A DNA stretch of 45,855 nt from Dehalococcoidia bacterium (GTDB lineage: Bacteria; Chloroflexota; Dehalococcoidia; UBA2979): the NCBI GenBank assembly GCA_009379925.1, contig WHSU01000025.1, forward strand, positions 1 through 45,855, given 5' to 3'. The notes under the pieces were generated by a model that was not told the DNA's origin, made no database searches, and worked only from the letters and a program-made list of their open reading frames with translations. The translations under genes were made by a program, and so were the position numbers. This document shows positions 26,239-33,668 of this stretch, one piece after another; the stretch's first letter is position 1; the number at the start of each line of letters is the position of its first letter.

Positions 26239-27485
26239 CCAAACTGGAAATGCTCCCCCGCCGCCGCCCGAGCCTTCTTAGTCCCGCCATTAGTCCCGCC
26301 AAAATCGGGGGACGACGAGCGGAGGAACGCGCTCATCTTAGCAGCGGCGTCCGCGTAGACGCTGCGGTCGGGGTGCACGTAGGTGTTCGCCGTGATGCTG
26401 ATGTCGCTGTGCCCGAGCACGCCCTGGATGGTGCGCGTGTCCACGCCGAGCGCATGCAGCATCGAGCCGGCCGTGTGGCGCAGCTCGTAGAGCCGCTTCC
26501 TCGGCAACCCCGCCTTCTCCATGATGTCCTGCATCTCCCGCGTCACGTAGGAACCGTACAGCGGTCCGCCGGTAGTGTTTGGGAAGACGAGCGGGTCCGC
26601 GGTCCAGCGCTTCTCCTTCGTCCAGCGCTTCGAGGCGACCTGCTCCTCGAGCATGCGCTTCCGGTGGGCGCGGAGCAGCTCGACGACGACGTCCGGGAGC
26701 TCGATCGTGCGCCGGCTGCGCTGCGACTTCGGCGGGCCCTGGTGGTACTCGCCCGGCTGCCCCTTGCTCTTCAGATAGTAGATCTTCTCCTGCACGCGCA
26801 GCGTCGCGGCGTCCAGGTCGACGGCGCCCCAGCGCAGCCCCACCGCCTCCGAGGGACGCAGGCCGAGCGCCATGATCGTGATGTAGAGAGCCTCGAGGCG
26901 GTGCCTGCGGATCGCTTTGAGGAACGTCTTGCACTGCGCCGGGCTCAGCGGCTCGACCTCGCGCTCCTCGCCCTCGGGTTTCGCAGACTGCTTCGCCACG
27001 TTGTAGGGGACGATGCGCTTGCGGACCGCAAGCTCCAGCGCCGAGGAGAGGGCGCCACGGATATTCTGGGCGTGCTTGCCGCCGGGGACTTTCTCGAGCA
27101 TCGCGTCGACATCGTCGACGGTCAGCGCGTCGACGGGGATCGCGCCGAGGTGCGGCTTGATCCAGATGCGGGCCATGCTCTCGTAGCCATGCTTCGTGAT
27201 CGGCGCCCACGGCTTCCGCTTCCGCGTGGTCCCGCGGTCGAGCCACTCGTCGACGATCGCGCCGACCGTCGGAGCGCGGCTGGTGATGTCGGCGCCCTCG
27301 TTGTGGCGCGCGATCTGCGCGGTAACCCAGCGCAACGCGTCACGGTGCTTCTCGAACGCCTTCTCCGGGCGCGAGCGCCGGCTGCCGCCTTGGTCGATGC
27401 TGATCCACGCCACCCAGCGCTGCCATTTGCGCCCGGCGCGCTCGTACTCTCGCTCACGGATCCCGTGACCGATGATGCGCGCCAT
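26229..27485 (-). CDS. Tyrosine recombinase/phage-type integrase
   Basis: A 418-residue site-specific recombinase. The N-terminal part (ARIIGHGIREREYERAGRKW... SIDQGGSRR) is an AP2-like arm-binding region, followed by the SAM-like core-binding domain (about residues 75-155, PITKHGYESMARIWIKPHLG). The catalytic domain shows the first arginine in LGLRPSEAVGLRW, box II YELRHTAGSML (H to Y at the first position, common in phage integrases), and LGHSDISITANTYVHPD with the nucleophile tyrosine. The ATG at 27485 is chosen; the open frame upstream has no domain. The last three codons and stop lie in the tRNA acceptor stem, so the gene is directly upstream of the tRNA on the same strand. Confidence 0.92.
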   Translation of the reverse strand: MARIIGHGIREREYERAGRKWQRWVAWISIDQGGSRRSRPEKAFEKHRDALRWVTAQIARHNEGADITSRAPTVGAIVDEWLDRGTTRKRKPWAPITKHGYESMARIWIKPHLGAIPVDALTVDDVDAMLEKVPGGKHAQNIRGALSSALELAVRKRIVPYNVAKQSAKPEGEEREVEPLSPAQCKTFLKAIRRHRLEALYITIMALGLRPSEAVGLRWGAVDLDAATLRVQEKIYYLKSKGQPGEYHQGPPKSQRSRRTIELPDVVVELLRAHRKRMLEEQVASKRWTKEKRWTADPLVFPNTTGGPLYGSYVTREMQDIMEKAGLPRKRLYELRHTAGSMLHALGVDTRTIQGVLGHSDISITANTYVHPDRSVYADAAAKMSAFLRSSSPDFGGTNGGTKKARAAAGEHFQFGGP

Positions 27486-27979
27486 CACCTGCCTCCAGGC
27501 GGTGCGGGCGGGAGCTGCGACGACGAGTTGGCGACCAGGATTTTCAGCTCCACCAAGACGCCCATCGAGGGGAGAGCACAATCCTAGAACATGCGTTCAC
27601 GAGTGTCCACGCCGAGCCGGAAGAGTCCTGGGTGGTGCTTGACGCTGGGCGGCCTACCCCGCCCGAGCCCGAGCCCGCAGATCCAAGCGACCGTGTGCGG
27701 AGATGCCAGCGGTTGAGGTACTTGGTCCAAACCGAACTCTGCGCAGAGGTGTGTGAGGATCTGTCCACGCTGCTCCCACTTGACCTGCGGGGACACTCGG
27801 GCAACGGTCTGCATCGCCGCCTTCGCAGGGCGAGCTGCCTCCGGTTCTCGCCCGCGCTCAAGCTCTCTAGTGTCGGGAGTCCCGACGGCAGTCCGGACGC
27901 TAGCGTTCCGGAACGGGTCGCGGCAACGGGCTGCGCGATAGGATAACCATTGACGACTATGAGGGAAGAGTAATATCCT
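27486..27979. other. Gene-poor stretch between integrase and toxin gene
   Basis: No recognisable gene was found on either strand. There are short inverted repeats: GTCGGG-AGT-CCCGAC starting near 27872, and an imperfect CCGGACGCTAGCGTTCCGG just after it. Such repeats could be accessory binding sites for the recombinase or toxin-operon operators. Just before the toxin gene is TTGACG (about 27950) with TAATAT (about 27971), a possible promoter whose start would fall very close to the GTG. Confidence 0.4.
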
Positions 27980-28351
27980 GTGGCGTGGGAAGTGGAGTTC
28001 ACCGACCAGTTCGAGGAGTGGTGGGACTCCCTCACCCAGGAACAGCAGGAGGCACTCGATGCGCGGGTTTCGCTGCTGGCCGATGCAGGTCCGGCTTTGG
28101 GTCGTCCGACAGTCGACCACGTGGAATCGTCGCGCCATGCGAACATGAAAGAGCTACGGGCCTCGCGCGATGGGGCGCTGCGTGTCCTGTTCGCCTTCGA
28201 TCCTCGGCGCACGGCGATCCTCCTGATCGGTGGCAACAAGAGTGGAGAGTGGGACGAGTGGTACCGAACAGCGGTTCCCATCGCGGATGACCTGTTCGAA
28301 GAGCATCTGGCCGAATTGCGGCGGGAGGGCCTGACCGATGCCGAAGACTAA
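27980..28351 (+). CDS. higB: HigB-like toxin (RelE superfamily, phage Gp49-like)
   Basis: A 123-residue toxin-like protein expected to cleave ribosome-bound mRNA. The family start WEVEFTDQFEEWWDSLTQEQQ is clear. The core reads GRPTVDHVESSRHANMKELR and then ALRVLFAFDPRRTAILLIGGNKSG, and it ends with YRTAVPIADDLFEEHL. These blocks match the Gp49/HigB-type toxins (normally HSNMKELRP and R-V-L-Y-A-F-D-P). The start is GTG at 27980, 9 nt after GAGGGAAGAG. The antitoxin gene overlaps its end by 14 bp. The toxin-before-antitoxin order is as in known higBA loci. Confidence 0.85.
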   Translation: MAWEVEFTDQFEEWWDSLTQEQQEALDARVSLLADAGPALGRPTVDHVESSRHANMKELRASRDGALRVLFAFDPRRTAILLIGGNKSGEWDEWYRTAVPIADDLFEEHLAELRREGLTDAED

Positions 28352-28667
28352 GAACTACCGGCTTCTGCGCGAACGAGTACTTGCTCGACCCGGTGCCGAG
28401 GAGCGTGTAGCCAAGCACCGCGAGGAAGCGCTAGCTGAACTCGGTCTACATGAGCTTAGGCGAGCACAGGAAGTCTCACAGGTGGAGCTCGCCGCCCGTC
28501 TCGAGGTTACCCAGCCAGCAGTCTCGAAGCTCGAGAACGCCGAGGATATGCGACTCTCAACTCTGAAGGAGTACATCGAGGCGCTAGGCGGGCATCTGGA
28601 GATCCAGGCTCGGTTCGACGGGGAGACAGTACCGATCCATCTCAAGGCGCGCCTAGGCGTCAGGTGA
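28338..28667 (+). CDS. higA: HigA-like XRE-family antitoxin
   Basis: A 109-residue DNA-binding antitoxin. A short N-terminal region (residues 1-35) precedes an XRE helix-turn-helix: LHELRRAQEVSQVELAARLEV, then TQPAVSKLENAEDMRLSTLKEYIEALGG. The last 20 residues include a beta strand (LEIQARFDGETVPIHL). It overlaps the toxin gene by 14 bp and so is co-translated with it. Such antitoxins neutralise the toxin and repress their own operon. The pair next to an integrase probably helps keep the island in the chromosome, which is inference from context. Confidence 0.88.
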   Translation: MPKTKNYRLLRERVLARPGAEERVAKHREEALAELGLHELRRAQEVSQVELAARLEVTQPAVSKLENAEDMRLSTLKEYIEALGGHLEIQARFDGETVPIHLKARLGVR

Positions 28668-29228
28668 CCCACCGACCGCCTCTGGGGAAACGCACAGTGC
28701 GCCCGCCATCGACGGGGTACGCTTGGTCAGCCCCGGGGAATCCGGGAGGGAATCTGGGAAGGATCGGCGGGAGGGCAACCGAGGGTCGCCCAAGAGCGCT
28801 TGGCGGCGAACAGACGTCACCTAGGACCTTCTACGGACAGGCGATGTCCGGGCTGAGCTGTGGTGGCTCCAACGGGGGCTCCAGTTGCTGCTCGGGTGCG
28901 CTGGATGGCGATCCGCCCAAGGGAGAGCGCGGCGAGACGGTCAGTCTTGTTTTCGCGAGAGGTTCACGAGTCGCGGGCGTGGACGGGCGTCCCGTCCTGT
29001 AACCCCTTGTCCTGCTCTCTCCCTACTGGCCCCGTTTCGTACCGCGCGTTCAGTCCACGTCGTCATCGGAATGTTCGTTCATTCCTGCGTAACGAGGACG
29101 CTGCGGCTGGGCTGCGCTTCCGACGCGTGTTCACCCTTACCTGGTAGCGGGATGGACACTCCGTCGCGCCGGGAGCCGCCGACGGGCCGGGCCCGGTGGA
29201 GGTCGTTTCGCGACAGGGCAGAGTAGGG
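28668..29228. other. Gene-poor 3' flank of the group II intron
   Basis: No gene with recognisable motifs is seen. Several open frames of 90-110 codons exist on both strands but have low-complexity Arg/Ser/Pro composition typical of GC-rich shadows. The stretch holds the 3' exon side of the proposed intron end at 29229. It does not match the IS256 sequence that lies at the 5' exon side, so the intron's original host sequence is not clear. Confidence 0.35.
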
Positions 29229-29368
29229 GTCGGGTAGGGCGCTGGCGCGGTGGTGAGTAAGGATGGTCCCGTAGGCCCGGCTGCCATGTATCTCGGGGTT
29301 TCCCACCGAGGGCTCAGTCCGTCACCGTAGGCTGCTATCCGCTCGCCCCGTTTCCAGCGCCCCCCATC

Positions 29369-29401
29369 GAACCGTGCATGCGGTTTTCCCGCACACGGCT
29401 T
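29369..29401 (-). ncRNA. Group II intron domain V
   Basis: Read on the minus strand, the 33-nt sequence starts AAGCCGTGTGCGG, has the GAAA tetraloop region, and closes with CCGCATGCACGGTTC. It folds into the two-helix domain V with the catalytic AGC triad near its 5' end and the bulge in the second helix. It sits 11 bp after the RT stop codon, as usual. Confidence 0.88.
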
Positions 29402-29412
29402 ACCGACGTCCT

Positions 29413-30066
29413 TCACCGGACGGTATTCGGCGGCGCCCGCCACGGCCGGTTCGGCCGAGGAGCAACGACCCATCCATCGAGCGTCAATAGGCCGAGGCGA
29501 TCTGCGAATCCATGCACACCGCGTCCCAAATGACGTCGCGCCCAACGACGGCGCTTCGACACGAAGAGCTGCAGTCGCATCGATGCATACGCCTCGACGG
29601 TACGGAAGTGACGCGCCGAGTTCCCATAGCGGAAGTATCCCGCCCAGCCACGCAGGAACCGGTTGAGCTCCTGCACAACTTGCTCGACGCTCACCAGCAG
29701 TCGTGACCGCGCCGTGAGCTCACGGAGGCGGTCGCGCACATGCTGCATCGCTCGTCGCGAGGGAGAGCGCATGAGGAACTGGACATGCCGAGCCCGCTGC
29801 GCGCGCACCCAACGATGGTGGAAGCCGAGGAAGTCGAACCCCTCGCCGCCCTCCTTCAAGTGCACGATGCGGGTCTTCTCGAGCTTGGGCTCGAGCCCAA
29901 GCTCGCCGAGCAGCGCCGTGAGCGCCTCAAGCGCGCGCACCGCCTCCTGCTCGCTCACGCACATCACCACAATGTCATCGGCATAGCGCACCAATACGCC
30001 CTGACCACGCGTGCCCCATGCCCGGTCCAGCCGGTGCAGGTACACGTTGGCCAGCAGCGGAGAGAC
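29413..30066 (-). pseudogene. ltrA: Group II intron reverse transcriptase/maturase, 3' part
   Basis: About 217 codons of the intron-encoded protein after the insertion. It starts GGVVSPLLANVYLHRLD, continues with the catalytic VRYADDIVVMC (YADD), and has the thumb/maturase X domain (FLRGWAGYFRYGNSARHF and ASMRLQLFVSKRRRWARR). It ends near LLTLDGWVV plus about 15 residues; no HNH endonuclease domain is seen. It is in frame with the 5' part when the inserted element and one copy of AC are removed, so disruption is due only to that insertion. Confidence 0.9.
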
Positions 30067-31723
30067 GACTCCTCCAACGCAATAGCGAACTTGAGGCAGG
30101 CTCCTCGTCGGTGTCATCGACGCCGGACTCTGTGAGTTGATTCGTTGCGGTGCCACCGCTGGGGATCGAGTGGCGGATGAGGATGCGGTCAGGGCTGATG
30201 AGGATGTCTTTGACGAGCAAGCGTAGGACGCGTTGCCGCTCCGAGGTGGTGGCGGTGGCAGTGCTGTCGCGGAGGCGCGCGAGGAAGCCCTCGAGATGCT
30301 CGGCGAGCTTGAGATAGACCTCGCGGTCGACGAGCTGGGCGGCCAGCGCGTCGAGCTGGCTGCGCAGGCTGGTCTCACGAGCACGCAACTCGGGCATCCG
30401 TTCGCGCAGCTCGTCCAGCGAGATCAGCTCTTCCTGGTAGGCTTGGATCATGCGGGTGATCGCGCCACGCGCCCTGGTCGAGGCCTGCTCGAGGCGCCGC
30501 TGCTGAGCGGTGGCCGGGTCGGCGGTGCGCAGCTGCGCGAGCCGCCGATCGATCTCGGCGCGGATCAGCGTAGGGTCGGCGAGCAGCCCACTGATGTGCT
30601 CCCACACGACGGTGTCGAGGTAGTCGCTGCGGACCGGCCTGTTGGCGCAGATGCGGCCCTGCTCGTAGCGGTAGTGGTCCGAGCCCAGGCAGCGGTAGTA
30701 GTAGATCTTGTTGCCCGCCGTGGTGGTGGTGGTGCGATAGTAGGCGTATCCGCAGCTGGCGCAGGCGGCCAGACCCTGCAAGAGGGAAGGGACCTTGGCG
30801 TTGCGGGCCGCGTAGCGCTTGTTGTCTTCCAGCCGCCGTTGCGCTCGCTGCCAGGTATCGTCGGGCACGAGCGCCGGGACGGGAACCTCCAGCCAGTCCC
30901 CCCGGGGTCGCTCCCTGACGGAGTAGGACCGCGGCGTGGACCGGCCGGTGAGGCGGGCGGTGCGATTGAGCCCCGGCGAGTCGGCGGTGCGCGAGGTCTT
31001 GCCGAAGCAGGCGCGGCCGGCATAGGCGAGGTTGCGCAGCATCCCCCAGATCACGGAGCGATCCCAGCGGGACTTGCCGGTGCGGGTGGGCACCCCGGTG
31101 CTGGTCAGCCAGCGCGTCAAGTCAGCGATCGAAGCCCCCTCCTCGACGTAGCGGCGGAAGAGCTCGGCGACGAGGGCCGCCTCGTGCGCCAGCATCTCGT
31201 AGCGGGCGGCGGCGTGGTCGCTCTTGCGCACGTAGCGATAGCCGAACGGCGCGCCGGAGAGCACGTTCACCGTCCCCTGGCGGGCGCGGTGGGCCTTGCC
31301 GCGCCTGGTCCGCTCGATGATCTGCGCCCGCTCATACTCGGCGATCATGCCCTGGAACTGCACCAGCAGGGCATCCTCCGGGCTGTCCGAGCTCGGCCCC
31401 TTGACGAACATCACGCTGCTGCCGGAGCGGGCGAACTCTTCGATCAGCAGCGCTAGGTAGGCGTACTTGCGGGCGAGGCGGTCCGGGGAGTAGACGAGCA
31501 CTACGTCCACCGGCACCTGGGCCACGAGGTCCCGCAGCCGCTCCAGGGCGGGCCGCACCAGGGTGGCGCCGGAGTGGCCGTCATCGCAGAACACCCATTG
31601 CTCGGGCACCTCAAGCCCCAGCTGTTCGGCGTGGGCGTGCAACGCCGCGGTCTGCGAGCCGACCGTCTCCTGCTCCTTCTGCCGGGCCGACGACACCCGG
31701 GCATAGATCGCCACACTGCTCAT
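29975..31723 (-). CDS. Large serine recombinase
   Basis: A 582-residue serine integrase. The resolvase domain has AIYARVSSARQKEQETVGSQ with the nucleophile serine in RVSS, then VLVYSPDRLARKYAYLALLI and ALLVQFQGMIAEYERAQIIE. The recombinase domain follows (SIADLTRWLTSTGVPTRTGK, then WGMLRNLAYAGRACFGKT). The zinc ribbon has CASCGYAYYR... YRCLG plus a later C, and a coiled coil spans about residues 410-500. A GTG at 31732 is an alternative start. The frame has no stop inside the element: it runs out through the left end at 30067 and terminates in the host RT gene at 29975, so the last about 30 residues are host-derived. Confidence 0.92.
   Translation of the reverse strand: MSSVAIYARVSSARQKEQETVGSQTAALHAHAEQLGLEVPEQWVFCDDGHSGATLVRPALERLRDLVAQVPVDVVLVYSPDRLARKYAYLALLIEEFARSGSSVMFVKGPSSDSPEDALLVQFQGMIAEYERAQIIERTRRGKAHRARQGTVNVLSGAPFGYRYVRKSDHAAARYEMLAHEAALVAELFRRYVEEGASIADLTRWLTSTGVPTRTGKSRWDRSVIWGMLRNLAYAGRACFGKTSRTADSPGLNRTARLTGRSTPRSYSVRERPRGDWLEVPVPALVPDDTWQRAQRRLEDNKRYAARNAKVPSLLQGLAACASCGYAYYRTTTTTAGNKIYYYRCLGSDHYRYEQGRICANRPVRSDYLDTVVWEHISGLLADPTLIRAEIDRRLAQLRTADPATAQQRRLEQASTRARGAITRMIQAYQEELISLDELRERMPELRARETSLRSQLDALAAQLVDREVYLKLAEHLEGFLARLRDSTATATTSERQRVLRLLVKDILISPDRILIRHSIPSGGTATNQLTESGVDDTDEEPASSSLLRWRSRLSAAGQRVPAPAGPGMGHAWSGRIGALCR
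30067..30092 (+). repeat. Left terminal inverted repeat of the serine-recombinase element
   Basis: The first 17 bp, GACTCCTCCAACGCAAT, are identical to the right end in inverted orientation. Over 26 bp, 23 match, with mismatches at repeat positions 18, 20 and 21. It would form one half-site of attP. The recombinase reading frame passes through it. Confidence 0.88.
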
Positions 31724-31859
31724 CGGGACCACTCACTTCCTCGGCGGCTTCGCCGATGCGCACGCGTCGTTCGGGAACCAGCACACGGTAGGCGACCGCC
31801 CGTTCCGCTGCCCCGTGGCGGTCGAAGACGAACTGCGTCTCCACCGCCCGCCCGCTCAC
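31611..31859 (-). CDS. Small ORF coupled between the regulator and the recombinase
   Basis: An 82-codon frame whose GTG overlaps the stop of the upstream regulator (GTGA, 31856-31859) and whose last 40 codons overlap the start of the recombinase in another frame. The first part, ETQFVFDRHGAAERAVAYRVLVPERRV, looks like a folded beta-rich peptide with alternating hydrophobic residues. The later part is Gly/Asp-rich and may be non-functional. I do not recognise a family. The tight overlap suggests it is translated, perhaps to couple translation into the recombinase, but it could be a leader peptide only. Confidence 0.5.
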   Translation of the reverse strand: MSGRAVETQFVFDRHGAAERAVAYRVLVPERRVRIGEAAEEVSGPDEQCGDLCPGVVGPAEGAGDGRLADRGVARPRRTAGA

Positions 31860-32212
31860 CGGCGCGGGCGCTCTCGCTGGCCCCTCGGCAGAAACTCCTC
31901 CAGCGCCTGGGCCACGACCGCGGAGATCGTCCGTCCCGATGCGGCGGCGTGCTCCCGCACGCGCCCCACCAGTGGCACCGGCAGCTTGACGGTGAACACC
32001 GTGGTCGTCTGCGGCGCCTCCACCGGGCCACCGGCCGCAGCGCGCTCCACATAGCGGCGGGCCTGGCGCTCCGACAGCCCGAAGCGACCGGCCAGCGCAC
32101 GTGCGGCGTCCACCACCGGCGAGCCGGCGGCCAGCAGCGCGACCGCCGCGTTGATCCGCGCGGCGTACTCCGCACCACCGGCGCGACCATGAGGCTGACC
32201 TTCGCGCGACAT
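31856..32212 (-). CDS. HTH plus ribbon-helix-helix DNA-binding protein of the element
   Basis: A 118-residue protein with two DNA-binding parts. Residues about 18-60 are a helix-turn-helix of the resolvase/IS type (ALLAAGSPVVDAARALAGRF, then GLSERQARRYVERA). Residues about 70-110 are a ribbon-helix-helix (TTVFTVKLPVPLVGRVREHA, then SGRTISAVVAQALEEFL). Such a protein could repress the operon or act as a directionality factor that binds the element ends. It is the first gene of the element, about 90 bp from the right terminal repeat, which leaves room for a promoter. Confidence 0.8.
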   Translation of the reverse strand: MSREGQPHGRAGGAEYAARINAAVALLAAGSPVVDAARALAGRFGLSERQARRYVERAAAGGPVEAPQTTTVFTVKLPVPLVGRVREHAAASGRTISAVVAQALEEFLPRGQRERPRR

Positions 32213-32303
32213 GTCATGAGCATACTACCGGTAATGTCACCTGTCGCGCCCAACACGCGGCAGACGCTCCAGCCGGCGGTAGCTCAGCGACACCTCGAAG
32301 GAG

Positions 32304-32329
32304 AAGTTGCCCATTGCGTTGGAGGAGTC
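32304..32329 (-). repeat. Right terminal inverted repeat of the serine-recombinase element
   Basis: The minus strand from 32329 reads GACTCCTCCAACGCAAT and then GGGCAACTT. It matches the left end at 23 of 26 positions. The flanking AC at 32330-32331 is the second copy of the 2-bp target duplication. The open stretch inside it (32237-32329) would supply the C-terminal codons of the recombinase if the element were circular. Confidence 0.88.
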
Positions 32330-32331
32330 AC

Positions 32332-33030
32332 CACCCCGCCCTGCGGCGTTCCGGTCACGCCATGCCTGATCGCCCCATCCTCCATCACACCGGCACGTAG
32401 CAGCGCTCGCACCAGCTTCAGGAGACGGCGGTCATGGACACGCTCCTCCGCAGCCGCCATCAACCGATCATGCGGAATCGACTCGAAACACGAGGCGATG
32501 TCCGTCTCCACCACCCACCGTCTACCTTGCCACGCCTCGTCGACGAGCACCTGCAAGGCACCTTGCGTCGTACGTTTTGGCCGGAAGCCGAAGCCGCACG
32601 GTAAGAAGTCGGCCTCAAAGACCGGCTCCACCACCAGCTTCAGCGCTGCTTGCACGATGCGGTCGCGCACCGTCGGGATGGAAAGCGGTCGCCGCTCCGA
32701 TGTCCCGGGCTTGGGTATCCAGACCCGCCGACTCGGCAGCGGTCGATAGCGCTCCGTCCGCACGTCCGCGGCCAGTTCATCAAGCAGACGTTCCACGCCG
32801 TAGCGTTCCACGTCATCGATGGTGATGCGGTCGATGCCGGCTGCACCGCGATTGCGGCACACCTGCCCCCACGCGCGCTCAAGCACGTCCCTGCGGTGGA
32901 CCTTGTCATAGAGCGCATGAAATCGTCGTCCGGGCTCAGCCTTGGCCGCCCGGTAAAGCGTTCGCTGTAGTTCTCGGACCGTTTCCTCGGCGGACCTAGC
33001 CACGACGGGCACTCGCCGGTCCTTCCCCAA
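32332..33030 (-). pseudogene. ltrA: Group II intron reverse transcriptase/maturase, 5' part
   Basis: About 233 codons covering RT blocks 0-4. They include ETVRELQRTLYRAAKAEPGR, the RNRGAAGIDRITIDDVERYG block, YRPLPSRRVWIPKPGTSERR, LSIPTVRDRIVQAALKLVVE, DFLPCGFGFRPKRTTQGAL and VVETDIASCFESIPHDRL. The catalytic first aspartate lies in the last of these. It ends at TGTPQGGVV, the conserved block just before the YADD strand, where the serine-recombinase element begins. The start is a TTG at 33030. Together with 29413-30066 it makes one continuous RT frame. Confidence 0.9.
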
Positions 33031-33668
33031 GCAACACGCGTAGACGAAGTAGCGGCCCTTCCCTCACCGGCGGTTGTGTTGTCCGCTCGGCTCAACCAGT
33101 ACTACGGCCGCCTCCGACGCCCTCCCGACTGGCCTCCACTTCCCGGGCTTGCCGGTTGTAGGACACCAACACTCCGACACTTCCGCAGGTGCCGGGCCGG
33201 GGAGGGCCTCCCCTGTTCCCGTTGTCACCTTCCACACGTTCCACGCCCTCTACGCCGGGAGGTTCTTCGGGGTTGCGCTCCAGGCTCTTCACCCCTTCCA
33301 TGGCCTTCGCCCCGAGGGACCGGGCTCGGCTCCTCCTGCTTCCTGCCGAAGCGGGCACCATATCGGCGCGGCAGACTTCGCTTTATGCTGCGGACCGCGT
33401 GGTCGCTCCCCCCGAGGGGCTTTTGTCATCGGGCTCCGACCCGACCCGCTTCCAGACCGAGCCGCCGACCTGCTACCGGGCCTCCTGGCAGCTACCCGGA
33501 CCGGACTTCCACCGCCTGGCGACGACGAGCATGTCTCAGATGGCTCAGGTCATCCTTCGCCCTCCTTCGACTTCAGGGCGCACTCCCGGGACGTGGTGTA
33601 AGAGGCGGGTGGAGGTAGGCGACCACCGCGCCATCCTCACGAAGGTCAAGAGCGTGAGGAGGACGACG

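Larger units (their letters stand above)
30067..32329 (-). mobile_element. Minimal serine-recombinase transposable element (2,263 bp)
   Basis: The element is bounded by inverted repeats starting GACTCCTCCAACGCAAT and flanked on both sides by the dinucleotide AC (30065-30066 and 32330-32331). It carries three minus-strand genes in a coupled array: a HTH/ribbon-helix-helix protein, a small ORF and a large serine recombinase. Excision at the dinucleotide restores the intron RT frame (TPQGGVVSPLLANV). A 2-bp duplication with palindromic arms is what a large serine integrase gives: the arms would be the two halves of attP and GT/AC the crossover core. No passenger gene is present. I cannot match it to a named transposon. 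Confidence 0.85.
29229..33583 (-). mobile_element. Group II intron, interrupted by a serine-recombinase element
   Basis: The minus strand begins GTGCGCCC at 33583, the standard group II 5' end (GUGYG). It includes a long non-coding domain I region (33031-33583), a split reverse transcriptase gene, and a domain V hairpin at 29369-29401. A proposed domain VI stem pairs 29354-29362 with 29237-29245 (9 bp). The 3' end is placed at 29229 because it gives an AC terminus with a candidate branch A (complement of 29235) about 7 nt before it. Without the inserted 2,263-bp element and its 2-bp duplication, the intron would be about 2.09 kb, a normal size. The 5' end is well supported and the 3' end less so. 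Confidence 0.75.

Noticed and set aside
27584..28138. Minus-strand 184-codon frame next to the integrase
   Set aside because: It is antisense to the toxin gene over part of its length and shows no family motif; treated as a shadow.
28151..28162. 12-bp match to the tRNA 5' region (GAGCTACGGGCC) as a possible second attachment site
   Set aside because: It lies in the toxin gene at codons for the family-conserved KELR motif, so chance similarity is more likely.
32277..32288. 11-bp match (GTAGCTCAGCG) to the tRNA D-arm
   Set aside because: It is inside the right end of the serine-recombinase element and the match does not extend, so it was not called as a tRNA fragment or att site.
33031..33580. 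Open frames on both strands upstream of the intron RT
   Set aside because: This is the structured domain I region of the group II intron; the frames have no protein motifs.
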